Positions 35,364 through 44,680 of a DNA stretch of 64,000 nucleotides are shown one piece after another. The translations under genes were made by a program, and so were the position numbers. Numbering within the stretch: the stretch's first letter is position 1; every line of letters begins with the position of its first letter. The notes below the pieces were generated by a model. The model saw nothing but the letters and a program-made list of their open reading frames with translations, was not told the DNA's origin and searched no databases. Source of the stretch: Marisalimonas marina (GTDB lineage Bacteria > Pseudomonadota > Alphaproteobacteria > Puniceispirillales > Marisalimonadaceae); the NCBI GenBank assembly GCA_038131365.1, contig JAYPPH010000005.1, positions 434,001 through 498,000 on the forward strand. Direction: 5' to 3'.

Positions 35364-36407
35364 ATGAAATTTTCAAAAGTAATATACTTGCTATTAATTG
35401 GTGCAGCTCTTGCTGTGTTTGCTTTTCTGATTGATTTTAACAAGCCAATCGAGACTGAAGAAAAAGAGGTAATAGTTCCTCTTGTTAAAGATAAGGTAGA
35501 TGCAAAACCAATTGAAAATAAAAAAAATGAAATCAAAAATACTGAAACTATAAAACTTGAAGTAGTTCGAGTAAGACCTGATGGTAGCTTAGTTATTGCA
35601 GGAAAAGCATTTCCTAATTCTAAGATTGAAATATTATCTGGTTCTAAAATAATAGCTACTACGTCTACTGATAAAATAGGAGAATTTGTTGCCGTTCCAG
35701 AAGAACAATTAAAAAGTGGGGAGTACATATTATCTTTTAAGCAAACTTCTCAAGATGGAAAAGTCATAATAGCTGATAAATCTGTTGCTATTAATGTGAC
35801 TGGGAATGAAAAAGATACTCCTATTGTAGCTATTCTGGATGACAAAGGCGAACTTGGAGCAAAATTGGTACAAGCACCTGGTTTAAAGAATAAAGATGAA
35901 GATGTTAAAAAAGAAAATAACACTGATGAAGTTTCTAAAACTAAAGTTAAAAGAGAACCTAATATAACAATCTTAGCATTAACTTATGATAGTGAAATAG
36001 GCCAATTAATTTTGTCTGGAGAAGGGTATGGAGGTGTTCAGGTCAATGCAGGATTTAGTGGACAGGAAACCACTTCTTCAAAAATATCAAATGATGAGTG
36101 GTCTGTCGTCATACCTGGTAAAGTCATAGCTGGAAAACAAAAAATATTTGCATATTTGTTAGGAAAAGAAGGAAAAGTTCTTGATAAAAGCTCTTTAATT
36201 ATAAGTGGCAAGGCCATTGAAAGAGCTAATGGTAAAACATTAGTAATAGTTCAAAAAGGTGATGCTCTTTGGAATATTGCCTACCAAAGGTTAGGGTTAG
36301 GTACTCGTTATTTAGACATTGTAGAGTTAAACAGAGATAAAATTAGTAATCCTGACTTAATTTATCCAAAACAGCTTTTCATTATTCCTAATAAATTAGC
36401 AAATTAA
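35364..36407 (+). CDS. Membrane-anchored LysM-domain protein with Ig-like segments
   Basis: A 347-residue envelope protein. An N-terminal helix (VIYLLLIGAALAVFAFLI) anchors it, followed by a lysine/glutamate-rich linker. Two beta-rich, Ig-like segments follow (about 50-120 and 190-275), then a C-terminal LysM domain (TLVIVQKGDALWNIAYQRLG ... IYPKQLFIIP). It probably binds peptidoglycan from the periplasmic face. The ATG at 35364 is chosen because AGGA lies six bases upstream and it begins directly at the membrane helix; an in-frame ATG at 35304 is less likely. The phosphatidyltransferase gene follows after 10 bases. Confidence 0.86.
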   Translation: MKFSKVIYLLLIGAALAVFAFLIDFNKPIETEEKEVIVPLVKDKVDAKPIENKKNEIKNTETIKLEVVRVRPDGSLVIAGKAFPNSKIEILSGSKIIATTSTDKIGEFVAVPEEQLKSGEYILSFKQTSQDGKVIIADKSVAINVTGNEKDTPIVAILDDKGELGAKLVQAPGLKNKDEDVKKENNTDEVSKTKVKREPNITILALTYDSEIGQLILSGEGYGGVQVNAGFSGQETTSSKISNDEWSVVIPGKVIAGKQKIFAYLLGKEGKVLDKSSLIISGKAIERANGKTLVIVQKGDALWNIAYQRLGLGTRYLDIVELNRDKISNPDLIYPKQLFIIPNKLAN

Positions 36408-36417
36408 TTAATTTTAA

Positions 36418-37023
36418 ATGATTGATGCTCAGTTAAATAAAATAGTACAGCCTATTTTAAAACCATTAGCTCAAAACTTAATAAAATTTAATATTAAAGC
36501 AAATTATATAACATTTATTGGATTTTTATTTGGTATTTGTTGTGCCTTCTTCATAACCCAAGAAATGTTTGTTGCTGCCATTTTTTTTCTTTTTTTAAAC
36601 AGGTTGTTTGATGGTTTGGACGGTGTCATGGCAAGAATAAGTGGCCCAACTGATCTAGGAGCATTTTATGATATCATTTGTGATTTCATATTTTATTCTG
36701 CGTTCCCTCTAGCATTTATAATATTAGATATAAATAATGCTTATCATATTGGGTTTTTAACATTAAGTTTTGTTGCTACTCAATCTACCTTCTTGACTTC
36801 TGCTTGGATAATTGAAAAAAATAAAATCAATATTATAGAAACTCAAAAAAAATCTTTTTTTTATTCTGGTGGTATCACTGAAGGTTTTGAAACAATAATT
36901 TGCTTTGCAATGATGTTAATATTTTATGATTTTATTGCCTATATTTCATATACATTTGGAATTTTATGTTGGATTACATTCATAATGAGAATTATCTTTA
37001 TAAAAAAGTTACTAGATAGTTGA
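36418..37023 (+). CDS. CDP-alcohol phosphatidyltransferase family protein
   Basis: A 201-residue membrane enzyme. The catalytic CDP-OH-P motif DGLDGVMARISGPTDLGAFY...D is complete near residues 63-88, with all four aspartates. About five or six helices surround it. Family members make phosphatidylglycerol phosphate, phosphatidylserine, phosphatidylcholine or related lipids. The head group cannot be read from sequence; PgsA or Pcs-type lengths differ from this one. It follows the LysM gene closely and is likely cotranscribed. Confidence 0.88.
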   Translation: MIDAQLNKIVQPILKPLAQNLIKFNIKANYITFIGFLFGICCAFFITQEMFVAAIFFLFLNRLFDGLDGVMARISGPTDLGAFYDIICDFIFYSAFPLAFIILDINNAYHIGFLTLSFVATQSTFLTSAWIIEKNKINIIETQKKSFFYSGGITEGFETIICFAMMLIFYDFIAYISYTFGILCWITFIMRIIFIKKLLDS

Positions 37024-37086
37024 TAAAAAATTTATTAAGTTCTATTTGCTTTAAGAATAAATATTAAATTGTATATATGAGCTTAT

Positions 37087-37470
37087 ATGATGGTTAAAAA
37101 TTTTAAACATTTAACAGATGAACAATATCGAGTAACCCAGCAACATGGCACAGAGCCTGCATTTTCCGGAGCATATTGGGATAAGAAAGATGATGGCCAT
37201 TATAACTGCATTTGTTGTGGCGTAATTTTGTTTTCAAGTGAAACTAAGTTTGAATCTAATTCGGGCTGGCCATCTTTTTTTGAACCAGTATCGAGCGATG
37301 TGGTTGGTGAATCTCTTGATAATTCTTTTTTTATGCAAAGAACCGAAGTTCATTGTTCAAAGTGTGAAGCTCACTTAGGTCATGTTTTTCCAGATGGACC
37401 TAAACCAACAGGGTTGAGATATTGTATAAATTCTGCGTCTTTAAATTTTATTAAAAAAGAAAATTTATAA
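37087..37470 (+). CDS. msrB: Peptide-methionine (R)-S-oxide reductase MsrB
   Basis: A 127-residue MsrB. It has EPAFSGAYWDKKDDG, the zinc ligands CICCG and CSKCEAHLGHVF, SNSGWPSFFEP, and the catalytic cysteine in LRYCINSASL near the C-terminus. It reduces methionine-R-sulfoxide in oxidised proteins. ATG codons at 37087 and 37090 are equally possible. The shikimate dehydrogenase-like gene starts two bases after the stop. Confidence 0.95.
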   Translation: MMVKNFKHLTDEQYRVTQQHGTEPAFSGAYWDKKDDGHYNCICCGVILFSSETKFESNSGWPSFFEPVSSDVVGESLDNSFFMQRTEVHCSKCEAHLGHVFPDGPKPTGLRYCINSASLNFIKKENL

Positions 37471-37472
37471 AA

Positions 37473-38266
37473 ATGCTAGCTACAACAAAAGTTTATGGTT
37501 GTATTGCGCATCCTATTGATCATGTCAAAGCACCTACATTGTTCACTTCAATTTTTAATAAAAAAAATATTGATGCTGTAATGATACCCATTCATGTATA
37601 TCCAGAAAACCTAGAAAATGTTGTCAATTCACTCAAATTAGTTAGAAATTTTCATGGAATGACAGTTACTATTCCTCATAAACAATTAATAACAAAATTA
37701 TGCAAAAAGCTAGATGATGATGCTTTGTTCACCGGTGCAGTTAATTGGATTAAATTTGATGAAGAAAGGAACCTAATTGGTACTAACTTTGATGGAAAAG
37801 GCTTTGTGAATGGTTTTCTTGGGCAAAATTATTTTCTCAAAGATAAAAGAGTTTGTATATTTGGTGCAGGTGGTGCTGCAGTAGCAATCGCATATGCAAT
37901 GACTGAGGCAAACATTAAATCACTAAAAATTATTAACAGGGATAAAAACAAAGCTTTTGATCTAAAAGAAAAATTAATTGCCAAACATAAATCGTTAAGG
38001 GTAGATGTATCAAATATAGATAATTATATTTTAAATGATTGCGATATTATCATAAACGCTACTAGCCTTGGCCTAAGCGAAAGTGATAAAATTCCTTTTG
38101 ATGTATCGAAAACTCTAGTGATTCCATTATAGCTGATATAATTATGCAACCTAAAGAAACTAAATTATTAAAAAAGGCAAAAAGTTTAGGTCGCTCTATT
38201 CATTATGGTAAATATATGATAGAAAGTCAGATTGATCTAGTTGGTCAGTTTCTTGAAATTTGGTAA
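37473..38266 (+). CDS. Shikimate dehydrogenase-like protein, frameshifted near the 3' end
   Basis: The first frame reads through 38132 and ends in an early TAG. A second frame resumes at 38123 with ADIIMQPKETKLLKKAKSLG and ends GQFLEIW at 38266; together they give a normal 264 residues. One missing base in the TT run at 38122-38123 explains it. Shikimate dehydrogenase features are VTIPHK, TNFDGKGF and the NADP loop FGAGGAAVAIAYA. The usual shikimate-binding Ser-x-Ser near the N-terminus is replaced (DHVKAPTLF), so this is probably an AroE paralogue of the quinate/shikimate dehydrogenase-like group. The break may be an assembly error. Confidence 0.82.
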
Positions 38267-38283
38267 ATAAAATAGGTTAAGTT

Positions 38284-38682
38284 ATGGAAAAAAATTCTGT
38301 TTGGGATGAAGAAAAATTACAAAAGTTAAAAAGTTTATGGGATGAAGGCTTGCCTATTACCAAAATAGGTCTTGAGTTAGGAGTTTCAAGAAACGCGATA
38401 GCAGGAAAAGCTCATAGATTAGGCTTGCCAAAAAGAAACTCTCCTATCTCTAAGTCTGGCGAACCTCGAAAGCAACAAGTTGTTTCTAATAATGAAACAA
38501 AAAAAGAATTACCTCTTAAAATATTATTAAGGAAAGTAGAATGGTCTAGAAATAGATGCTGTTGGCCAGAGGGGGATCCAAAGCTACCTGGTTTCTCTTT
38601 TTGTGGCACTGCTATAGTTCCAGGTAGACCATATTGTGAAGAACATTCAATTCTTGCTTATACTAATGCTAGAGAAAGTTAG
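38284..38682 (+). CDS. gcrA: Cell-cycle regulator GcrA
   Basis: A 132-residue GcrA. The N-terminal helix-turn-helix is WDEEKLQKLKSLWDEG...ITKIGLELGVSRNAIAGKAHRLGL. The C-terminal part has CCWPEGDPKLPGFSFCG and GRPYCEEHS, the RNA-polymerase sigma-70-binding domain with its paired cysteines. GcrA activates promoters carrying CcrM-methylated GANTC sites. It is found in Alphaproteobacteria and is good lineage evidence. pepN begins 11 bases after its stop. Confidence 0.95.
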   Translation: MEKNSVWDEEKLQKLKSLWDEGLPITKIGLELGVSRNAIAGKAHRLGLPKRNSPISKSGEPRKQQVVSNNETKKELPLKILLRKVEWSRNRCCWPEGDPKLPGFSFCGTAIVPGRPYCEEHSILAYTNARES

Positions 38683-38693
38683 ATGAATGTATT

Positions 38694-41303
38694 ATGCAAG
38701 ATACTATTAAAAAACGTTTAGATTATAAGCCAACTTATTGGCTACCTAAGAATACATTTCTTAATTTTTTGATTTATGAAAATTTTACGATTGTTAAATC
38801 AAAAATATCTTTTAAAAAAAACAATTCATCAATCATTGAAAAATTTCAACTTGAAAATGTCATTGAGTTGAATGGTGTAAATTTATTAACTAATAAATTA
38901 CAGCTTAAAATAAATGATACTTTAATAAAAAATATTGAAGTAAGTAAATTCAAAAAAAATAATGAAACAATTATTTTACCAATATCCGAGGAAGCTATAT
39001 CAGTTGAAATTTTTACAGAAGTTAAAATATTTCCAAAGAATAATAAGTCATTAGAAGGTTTGTATGAGAGTAATAAAATGTTATGTACTCAATGTGAACC
39101 TGAAGGCTTTAGAAAAATTACTTGGTTTCCTGATAGACCTGATTGTTTAAGTTTATTTAAAGTTAAAATAGAAGCATCAACTCAATTTGATACAATACTC
39201 TCTAATGGCAATTTAATTGAAGAAGGCATTGTTGATGAAACTGAAGAAAAGAGACACTATAAAGTTTGGCTAGATCCATTTCCTAAACCCTCTTATTTAT
39301 TTGCATTAGTTGTAGGTAATTTAGAGTTTGTCCAAGATCATTATATTACAAGATCTAAGAGAAATATTACGCTTAGAATTTATACAGAATTTGGAAATAA
39401 ACATTTAACTCAACATGCAATGGAAAGCCTTAAAAAAGCTATGTATTGGGATGAACACAAGTACGGCTTAGAATATGATTTAGATATTTTTATGATTGTT
39501 GCAGTAAGTCACTTTAATATGGGAGCAATGGAAAATAAGGGATTAAATATTTTTAATTCAAAATATGTACTTGCAGATAATAATACAGCTACAGATAAAG
39601 ATTTAAAAAATGTTGAAGCTATAGTTGCTCATGAATATTTCCATAATTGGACTGGAAATAGAGTGACATGTCGAGATTGGTTCCAATTAACGCTTAAAGA
39701 AGGACTAACAGTTTTTAGGGATCAAGAGTTTTCTGCAGATATGAATGAGGCTGGAGTTAAAAGAATAGAAGATGTATCGCTTCTAAGATCTATTCAATTC
39801 CCAGAAGATGCGGGCTCAAACAGTCATCCAATAAGGCCAAATTCTTATAAAGAAATTAATAATTTTTATACACCTACTGTTTACGAAAAAGGAGCAGAGG
39901 TTATTCGCATGCTTTATAATTACCTCGGAGAAAAATTTTATAGAAAAGGAATAGACACATACTTTGATCTTTATGATGGTCAAGCAGTTACTTGTGAAAA
40001 TTTTATTGAGGCTCTTGGTAAAGGAAGTAAAATCGATTTATCAATTTTTAATAAATGGTATTCAAAAGCTGGCACGCCTGAAATTGAGATAAAAAGAGTT
40101 CAAAATAATTCTGAATTAAAATTGAATATAACTCAAAAAATAAAAAAGCAACCGAGCTACTTACCCATACCAATAAAATTAGCTTTTATGAACCAAAGAG
40201 GACATTTTGTTAATTTTAGAATTAATAATTCAATTGCTGATAAAGAGCATGTCCATTTATTAACTAAAGATAAAGAGGAAATTATTATTGATAGTGAAGA
40301 CAAAAACTTAATTCCCTCTTTCCTTAGGAACTTTTCTGCTCCCGTTTATCTTAAAACTGATTTAGATCAGATTGATTATTTGCATATTCTTCAACATGAT
40401 GATGATGCATTTAATAAATGGGATGCATCTCAAAATTTATATTTTCAACATCTCGAAAGTAAAAAAGATATTTTGCCACTTACCAAATTACTAGAAAGCT
40501 TATTAAAATCTCGTTCAATGAATTATTCATTAATGTCTTTGTTAATAGATTTGCCTTCAAAATCATCTTTAGAAAATTTGTTAAAAGATTCTGACCCTAT
40601 AGATAATTATTATAAAAGAAGAAATCTAATGATAGAGATTGCCACTAATCTTAAATCCACGTTTGAGGATTTAGCTACATTATTAGCCAATGATAACATC
40701 TGCTTATCAAAACATGATGGCCATCGATCATTGTTGGGTAAGATTCTTAATTATTTATCCTTAATAAACAGTGAAACTGGTCTTGATCTAGCTAAACATT
40801 TTTCAAGTAGTAGTAATATGACTTTATCAATCTCATCTCTTAAATCTTTATGTTTAAATAACCCGCAATTGGCATTGCCATATTTGAATAAGTTTTATCT
40901 GAATTGGAAAGAAAATGATTTAGTACTCGAAAAATGGTTTGAAATCATGGCTTCTATCAATGTAGGCGAAAATGGTCTTGATTTTATAAAAAAACTTTTA
41001 AAACATAAAGATTTTGATAAAGAAAACCCAAATAAATTAAGATCTGTTATAGGGACATTTCAAAGAGAAAATATTTTATTATTTCATTCTCGTGATTTTA
41101 CTGGTTATGAGTTTGTTGTAGAACAAATAAGTGAAATTGATAAATATAACCCTCAAGTTGCTTCTAGACTAATATTACCTATGACCCAGTTTCAAAATTT
41201 TAACAAAGAACTTCAAGATATTATAAAATCTAAACTTCAAAAGATATATAATCAAAAAATTTCAAATGATTTATCAGAAATTTTAGAAAAGGCTATAGGT
41301 TAA
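38694..41303 (+). CDS. pepN: Aminopeptidase N (M1 family)
   Basis: An 869-residue M1 zinc aminopeptidase of the bacterial PepN type. The exopeptidase motif is MGAMENKGLNIFN, the zinc site HEYFHNWTGN with the third ligand in LKEGLTVFRDQEFS, and the N-terminal beta domain has KITWFPDRPDC. The C-terminal helical domain ends at the usual length. It removes N-terminal residues in peptide turnover. It converges on the helicase gene with five bases between stops. Confidence 0.95.
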   Translation: MQDTIKKRLDYKPTYWLPKNTFLNFLIYENFTIVKSKISFKKNNSSIIEKFQLENVIELNGVNLLTNKLQLKINDTLIKNIEVSKFKKNNETIILPISEEAISVEIFTEVKIFPKNNKSLEGLYESNKMLCTQCEPEGFRKITWFPDRPDCLSLFKVKIEASTQFDTILSNGNLIEEGIVDETEEKRHYKVWLDPFPKPSYLFALVVGNLEFVQDHYITRSKRNITLRIYTEFGNKHLTQHAMESLKKAMYWDEHKYGLEYDLDIFMIVAVSHFNMGAMENKGLNIFNSKYVLADNNTATDKDLKNVEAIVAHEYFHNWTGNRVTCRDWFQLTLKEGLTVFRDQEFSADMNEAGVKRIEDVSLLRSIQFPEDAGSNSHPIRPNSYKEINNFYTPTVYEKGAEVIRMLYNYLGEKFYRKGIDTYFDLYDGQAVTCENFIEALGKGSKIDLSIFNKWYSKAGTPEIEIKRVQNNSELKLNITQKIKKQPSYLPIPIKLAFMNQRGHFVNFRINNSIADKEHVHLLTKDKEEIIIDSEDKNLIPSFLRNFSAPVYLKTDLDQIDYLHILQHDDDAFNKWDASQNLYFQHLESKKDILPLTKLLESLLKSRSMNYSLMSLLIDLPSKSSLENLLKDSDPIDNYYKRRNLMIEIATNLKSTFEDLATLLANDNICLSKHDGHRSLLGKILNYLSLINSETGLDLAKHFSSSSNMTLSISSLKSLCLNNPQLALPYLNKFYLNWKENDLVLEKWFEIMASINVGENGLDFIKKLLKHKDFDKENPNKLRSVIGTFQRENILLFHSRDFTGYEFVVEQISEIDKYNPQVASRLILPMTQFQNFNKELQDIIKSKLQKIYNQKISNDLSEILEKAIG

Positions 41304-41308
41304 AAATT

Positions 41309-42556
41309 TTACATTAAAAAGTCAGGTATTTTTCCACTATCTTTAAAATTTATATAATTTTCTATCGGCAAAAGCTTAGGTTTCTTTTTTTTGGGAGAAG
41401 GTAAAACCTGTTTGTTTCCTAAATCAGAATTTAATAAAATTTCATTAAAATTTTTAATTTTAATTTTTTCACTTATAACCTTTTCTATCATTAAAATATT
41501 TTTTTCATCAATTTCTTCATAAATTGTATATGCTTTCCCTTTTTTCCCAGCACGTCCAGTTCTACCGATCCGATGTACATAATCTTCAGGATTATTGGGA
41601 ACATTAAAATTAAAAACATGGCTTAAATCATCTATATCAATCCCTCTTGCTGCAACGTCTGAGGCAACTAATATTTGAGCATTCCCTTTTTTAAATTTAT
41701 CTAAGGATTGTATTCTAGAACTTTGACTCATGTCGCCATGTAAACAAACAGTTTGATAATTGTTCTTTTTTAAAAATAAATTAACTTTATCTATATCTTT
41801 TTTTTTATTGCAAAAAACTACAGCACTTCTAATTTCTTCTAATTCAATAAGATTTTTTAAATTACTTAATCTGTTTTTCTTTTCAAATTTAACGAATATG
41901 CTTTCTATATTTTCAGAAGTAGTTGATTCTGGTGAAATTGTTATTTCTTTTGGGTTGATCAATAGATCTTTGCCAATGTCCAATATCTCTTTTGAAAGTG
42001 TGGCAGAAAAAAATAAAGTTTGTCTTATTCGGGGTAATAACTGATTAACCTTAATGATATCTGGAATAAATCCCATATCTAGCATTCTATCAGCTTCATC
42101 AATTATAAGTAGTTTAACTTCTTTAATTATTACTTTACCTCTCTCAATATGGTCTAACAGACGACCTGGGGTAGCCACTATCACATCAACTCCCTTAGAG
42201 AGTTTTTGGTCTTGTTCTGTAAAAGAAACTCCTCCAATTAACAAAGCCATTTGTAATTTAAAGTGTTTATTAAGAAGGTTAAATTCTTCTGAAACCTGCA
42301 TTGCCAATTCTCTTGTGGGAGTTAATATAAGGCATCTTGGCATTCGAGATTTTGATTTACCAGAATTCAAGATTTCAATTAGGGGTATAACAAAAGAACC
42401 AGTCTTACCAGTCCCAGTTTGTGCACAACCAAGAACATCTCTTCCCATTAGTATTTGTGGTATGGCTTTTTCTTGAATTTCAGTTGGTTCTTTATATCCT
42501 TTTTCATTAATAGAATATAATATTTCTTTACTTAAGCCTAGTTCGTCAAAACTCAC
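41309..42556 (-). CDS. DEAD-box RNA helicase (RhlE-like)
   Basis: A 415-residue DEAD-box helicase with the Q motif (SFDELGLSKEIL...YKEPTEIQEKAIP), AQTGTGKT (I), PTRELAMQV (Ia), TPGRLLDH, DEADRMLDMGF (II), FSATLS (III), DVAARGIDIDDL (V) and HRIGRTGRAG (VI). The short basic C-terminal tail (PSPKKKKPKLLP) is like RhlE. It remodels RNA, probably in ribosome assembly or cold growth. The start is GTG with AAGGA upstream. Confidence 0.92.
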   Translation of the reverse strand: MSFDELGLSKEILYSINEKGYKEPTEIQEKAIPQILMGRDVLGCAQTGTGKTGSFVIPLIEILNSGKSKSRMPRCLILTPTRELAMQVSEEFNLLNKHFKLQMALLIGGVSFTEQDQKLSKGVDVIVATPGRLLDHIERGKVIIKEVKLLIIDEADRMLDMGFIPDIIKVNQLLPRIRQTLFFSATLSKEILDIGKDLLINPKEITISPESTTSENIESIFVKFEKKNRLSNLKNLIELEEIRSAVVFCNKKKDIDKVNLFLKKNNYQTVCLHGDMSQSSRIQSLDKFKKGNAQILVASDVAARGIDIDDLSHVFNFNVPNNPEDYVHRIGRTGRAGKKGKAYTIYEEIDEKNILMIEKVISEKIKIKNFNEILLNSDLGNKQVLPSPKKKKPKLLPIENYINFKDSGKIPDFLM

Positions 42557-42599
42557 ATTTTTTCCTTATAATTTTTAACAACGTATTACAATATTCAAC

Positions 42600-44567
42600 T
42601 CAAATGTCAAAATTTTCTACTAAATTTGCATTTTCTTGGATGTATTTAAATCTAAGTTCAGGTTTTTTCCCCATCAAAATATTGACAAGGTTATCAACCG
42701 TCCTTCTTTCATCTGCTTCGTGCATGTCTCTTTTAGGAATAGTTATTTTTAATAATTTTCTTGTCTTAACTGACATTGTAGTCTCTTTAAGTTGAGCGGG
42801 TGGCATTTCTCCTAAACCTTTAAACCTACTTACTGTACATTTCCCAGAAAATTTTTCATTAATAATTTCATTTTTAATTTCTTCAGTTTGAGCATAGTAG
42901 GACTGGCTGTTTTGAGTAATTCTATATAATGGTGGTTGTGCAAGATATAAATGACCTTTTTCAATTAGCTCTGGAAAATAATTATAGAAAAATGTGAGTA
43001 ATAAAGCGGCAATATGAGCACCATCCACATCAGCATCAGTCATAATTATAATTTTATTATATCTTAAGTTTTTTATACTTTTTGGAGTAAGTGTGTCTAA
43101 CCCCATTGCTAGTTTTAAATCGTTAATCTCCTGATTTTGTAACATCTTTTCATTTGAAGCGCTTGCTACATTTAGAATTTTCCCCTTCAAAGGAAGGACA
43201 GCTTGTGTGTCTCTAGATCTAGCCTGTTTAGCTGACCCTCCAGCGCTATCTCCTTCAACAATAAATAATTCAGAATCTTCAAATTTATCACTTGTACAGT
43301 CTGCTAATTTACCAGGCAAACGGACTTTTTTGGTAATTGATTTTCTAGAAATTTCTTTTTCTTTTTTCTTCCTTTTTCTTTCTTCATAGTTTTCCAGAGT
43401 TCGGTTTAGAAGTGCTTCACCTATTGAAGTATCAGAGGAAAGCCAGGTAGTAAATCTATCCTTAACGGCTGTTTCTACTAATTTAGATGCAGAGTTATTA
43501 ACTAGTTTTTCTTTAGTTTGTCCTTGAAATTGAGGATCTTTTATAAAAACTGATAATATTGATCCTGAAGAATTCATAAGATCATCATAAATTAATTCAT
43601 TTGCCTTTTTAAAACCCTTTATCTCTGCATAACTTCTCATTCCTCTAGTTAAGGCTTGCCTAAATCCATTTTCATGAGTTCCCCCTAAGGGAGTAGGGAC
43701 TGTATTGCAAAATGTCTCATTAAAATTGGTTTCTCCTGAATTAAACCAACTAATGACCCATTCTACAGTTTCTTCATTTAATTTAACATTTCCACCAAAG
43801 AAGGACGATGTGTATAGTTCAATATTAGAAGTTTTAAACTTTATATATTCTAACAAACCTTCTTGATAACAGAGTTTTTTATGATTAGGGGTTTTATCTT
43901 TATCCTTGATAAGAGTTTCTGGACATTTCCAAACAATCTCAACGCCACCATAAAGGTATGATTTATATTCTAAAATATGATAAATTTTATCTGGAATTAG
44001 CGAATTTCCTTCACCAAAAATAAGATCATCTGGTTTGAAGGTAATAGAAGTCCCACTACCTTTTTTAGTTGTTTCAATTTTTGTCAGTTTAGTTTTTGCT
44101 ATTCCTCTCGAAAATTCTTGTCTATATAAGAAACCTGACCGAATTACCTCGACTATCATAAATGAAGATAATGCATTAACAACAGATGCACCCACACCAT
44201 GTAAACCTCCAGATGTAGTATAATTCTTATTTGAAAATTTTCCTCCAGAATGTAGAGTTGTCATTATAACTTCTAATGCTGATTTATCCTTAAATTTAGG
44301 ATGTTGATCTATAGGAATTCCACGACCATTATCACTGATAGTTATGATGTTATCATCTAAGAGCTCTACATTTATTCTTGATGCAAATTTTGCAACCACC
44401 TCATCCATGCAATTGTCAATGATTTCTATAGCAAGATGGTGTAAAGCATTAGAGTCAGTTCCACCAATATACATACCTGGACGATGTCGTACTGGTTCGA
44501 GACCTTCCAAGACCTCTATTTCAGATGCATTATAACTATTATTTAATAAGCTTTTATTCATTAACAT
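42600..44567 (-). CDS. parE: DNA topoisomerase IV subunit B
   Basis: A 655-residue type IIA topoisomerase ATPase subunit. The GHKL ATP site has EIIDNCMDE, DNGRGIPIDQHP and GGLHGVGASVVNALS; the TOPRIM part has EGDSAGGSAKQARSRDTQAVLPLKGKILNV-type sequence (read here in pieces) and MTDADVDGAHIAALLLTFF. Length and the C-terminus favour ParE over the longer GyrB. It decatenates daughter chromosomes with ParC, not in the window. Two in-frame ATGs (44567 and 44561) are possible. Confidence 0.92.
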   Translation of the reverse strand: MLMNKSLLNNSYNASEIEVLEGLEPVRHRPGMYIGGTDSNALHHLAIEIIDNCMDEVVAKFASRINVELLDDNIITISDNGRGIPIDQHPKFKDKSALEVIMTTLHSGGKFSNKNYTTSGGLHGVGASVVNALSSFMIVEVIRSGFLYRQEFSRGIAKTKLTKIETTKKGSGTSITFKPDDLIFGEGNSLIPDKIYHILEYKSYLYGGVEIVWKCPETLIKDKDKTPNHKKLCYQEGLLEYIKFKTSNIELYTSSFFGGNVKLNEETVEWVISWFNSGETNFNETFCNTVPTPLGGTHENGFRQALTRGMRSYAEIKGFKKANELIYDDLMNSSGSILSVFIKDPQFQGQTKEKLVNNSASKLVETAVKDRFTTWLSSDTSIGEALLNRTLENYEERKRKKKEKEISRKSITKKVRLPGKLADCTSDKFEDSELFIVEGDSAGGSAKQARSRDTQAVLPLKGKILNVASASNEKMLQNQEINDLKLAMGLDTLTPKSIKNLRYNKIIIMTDADVDGAHIAALLLTFFYNYFPELIEKGHLYLAQPPLYRITQNSQSYYAQTEEIKNEIINEKFSGKCTVSRFKGLGEMPPAQLKETTMSVKTRKLLKITIPKRDMHEADERRTVDNLVNILMGKKPELRFKYIQENANLVENFDI

Positions 44568-44633
44568 ACTATATATGGTATTTGTCTAAGAAAACCTATA
44601 CATTATATAACTGTTTCAAGGAAATTTGAAAAT

Positions 44634-44662
44634 AAAAAAAACCCAACTAAAAGTTGGGTTTT
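44634..44662 (-). terminator. Rho-independent terminator of glnA
   Basis: Stem AACCCAAC (44640-44647) and GTTGGGTT (44653-44660) around a five-base loop. On the minus strand the hairpin is followed by a run of T, so it ends the glnB-glnA transcript about 20 bases after the glnA stop. Confidence 0.88.
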
Positions 44663-44680
44663 AATAAATAATTGTAAAAT

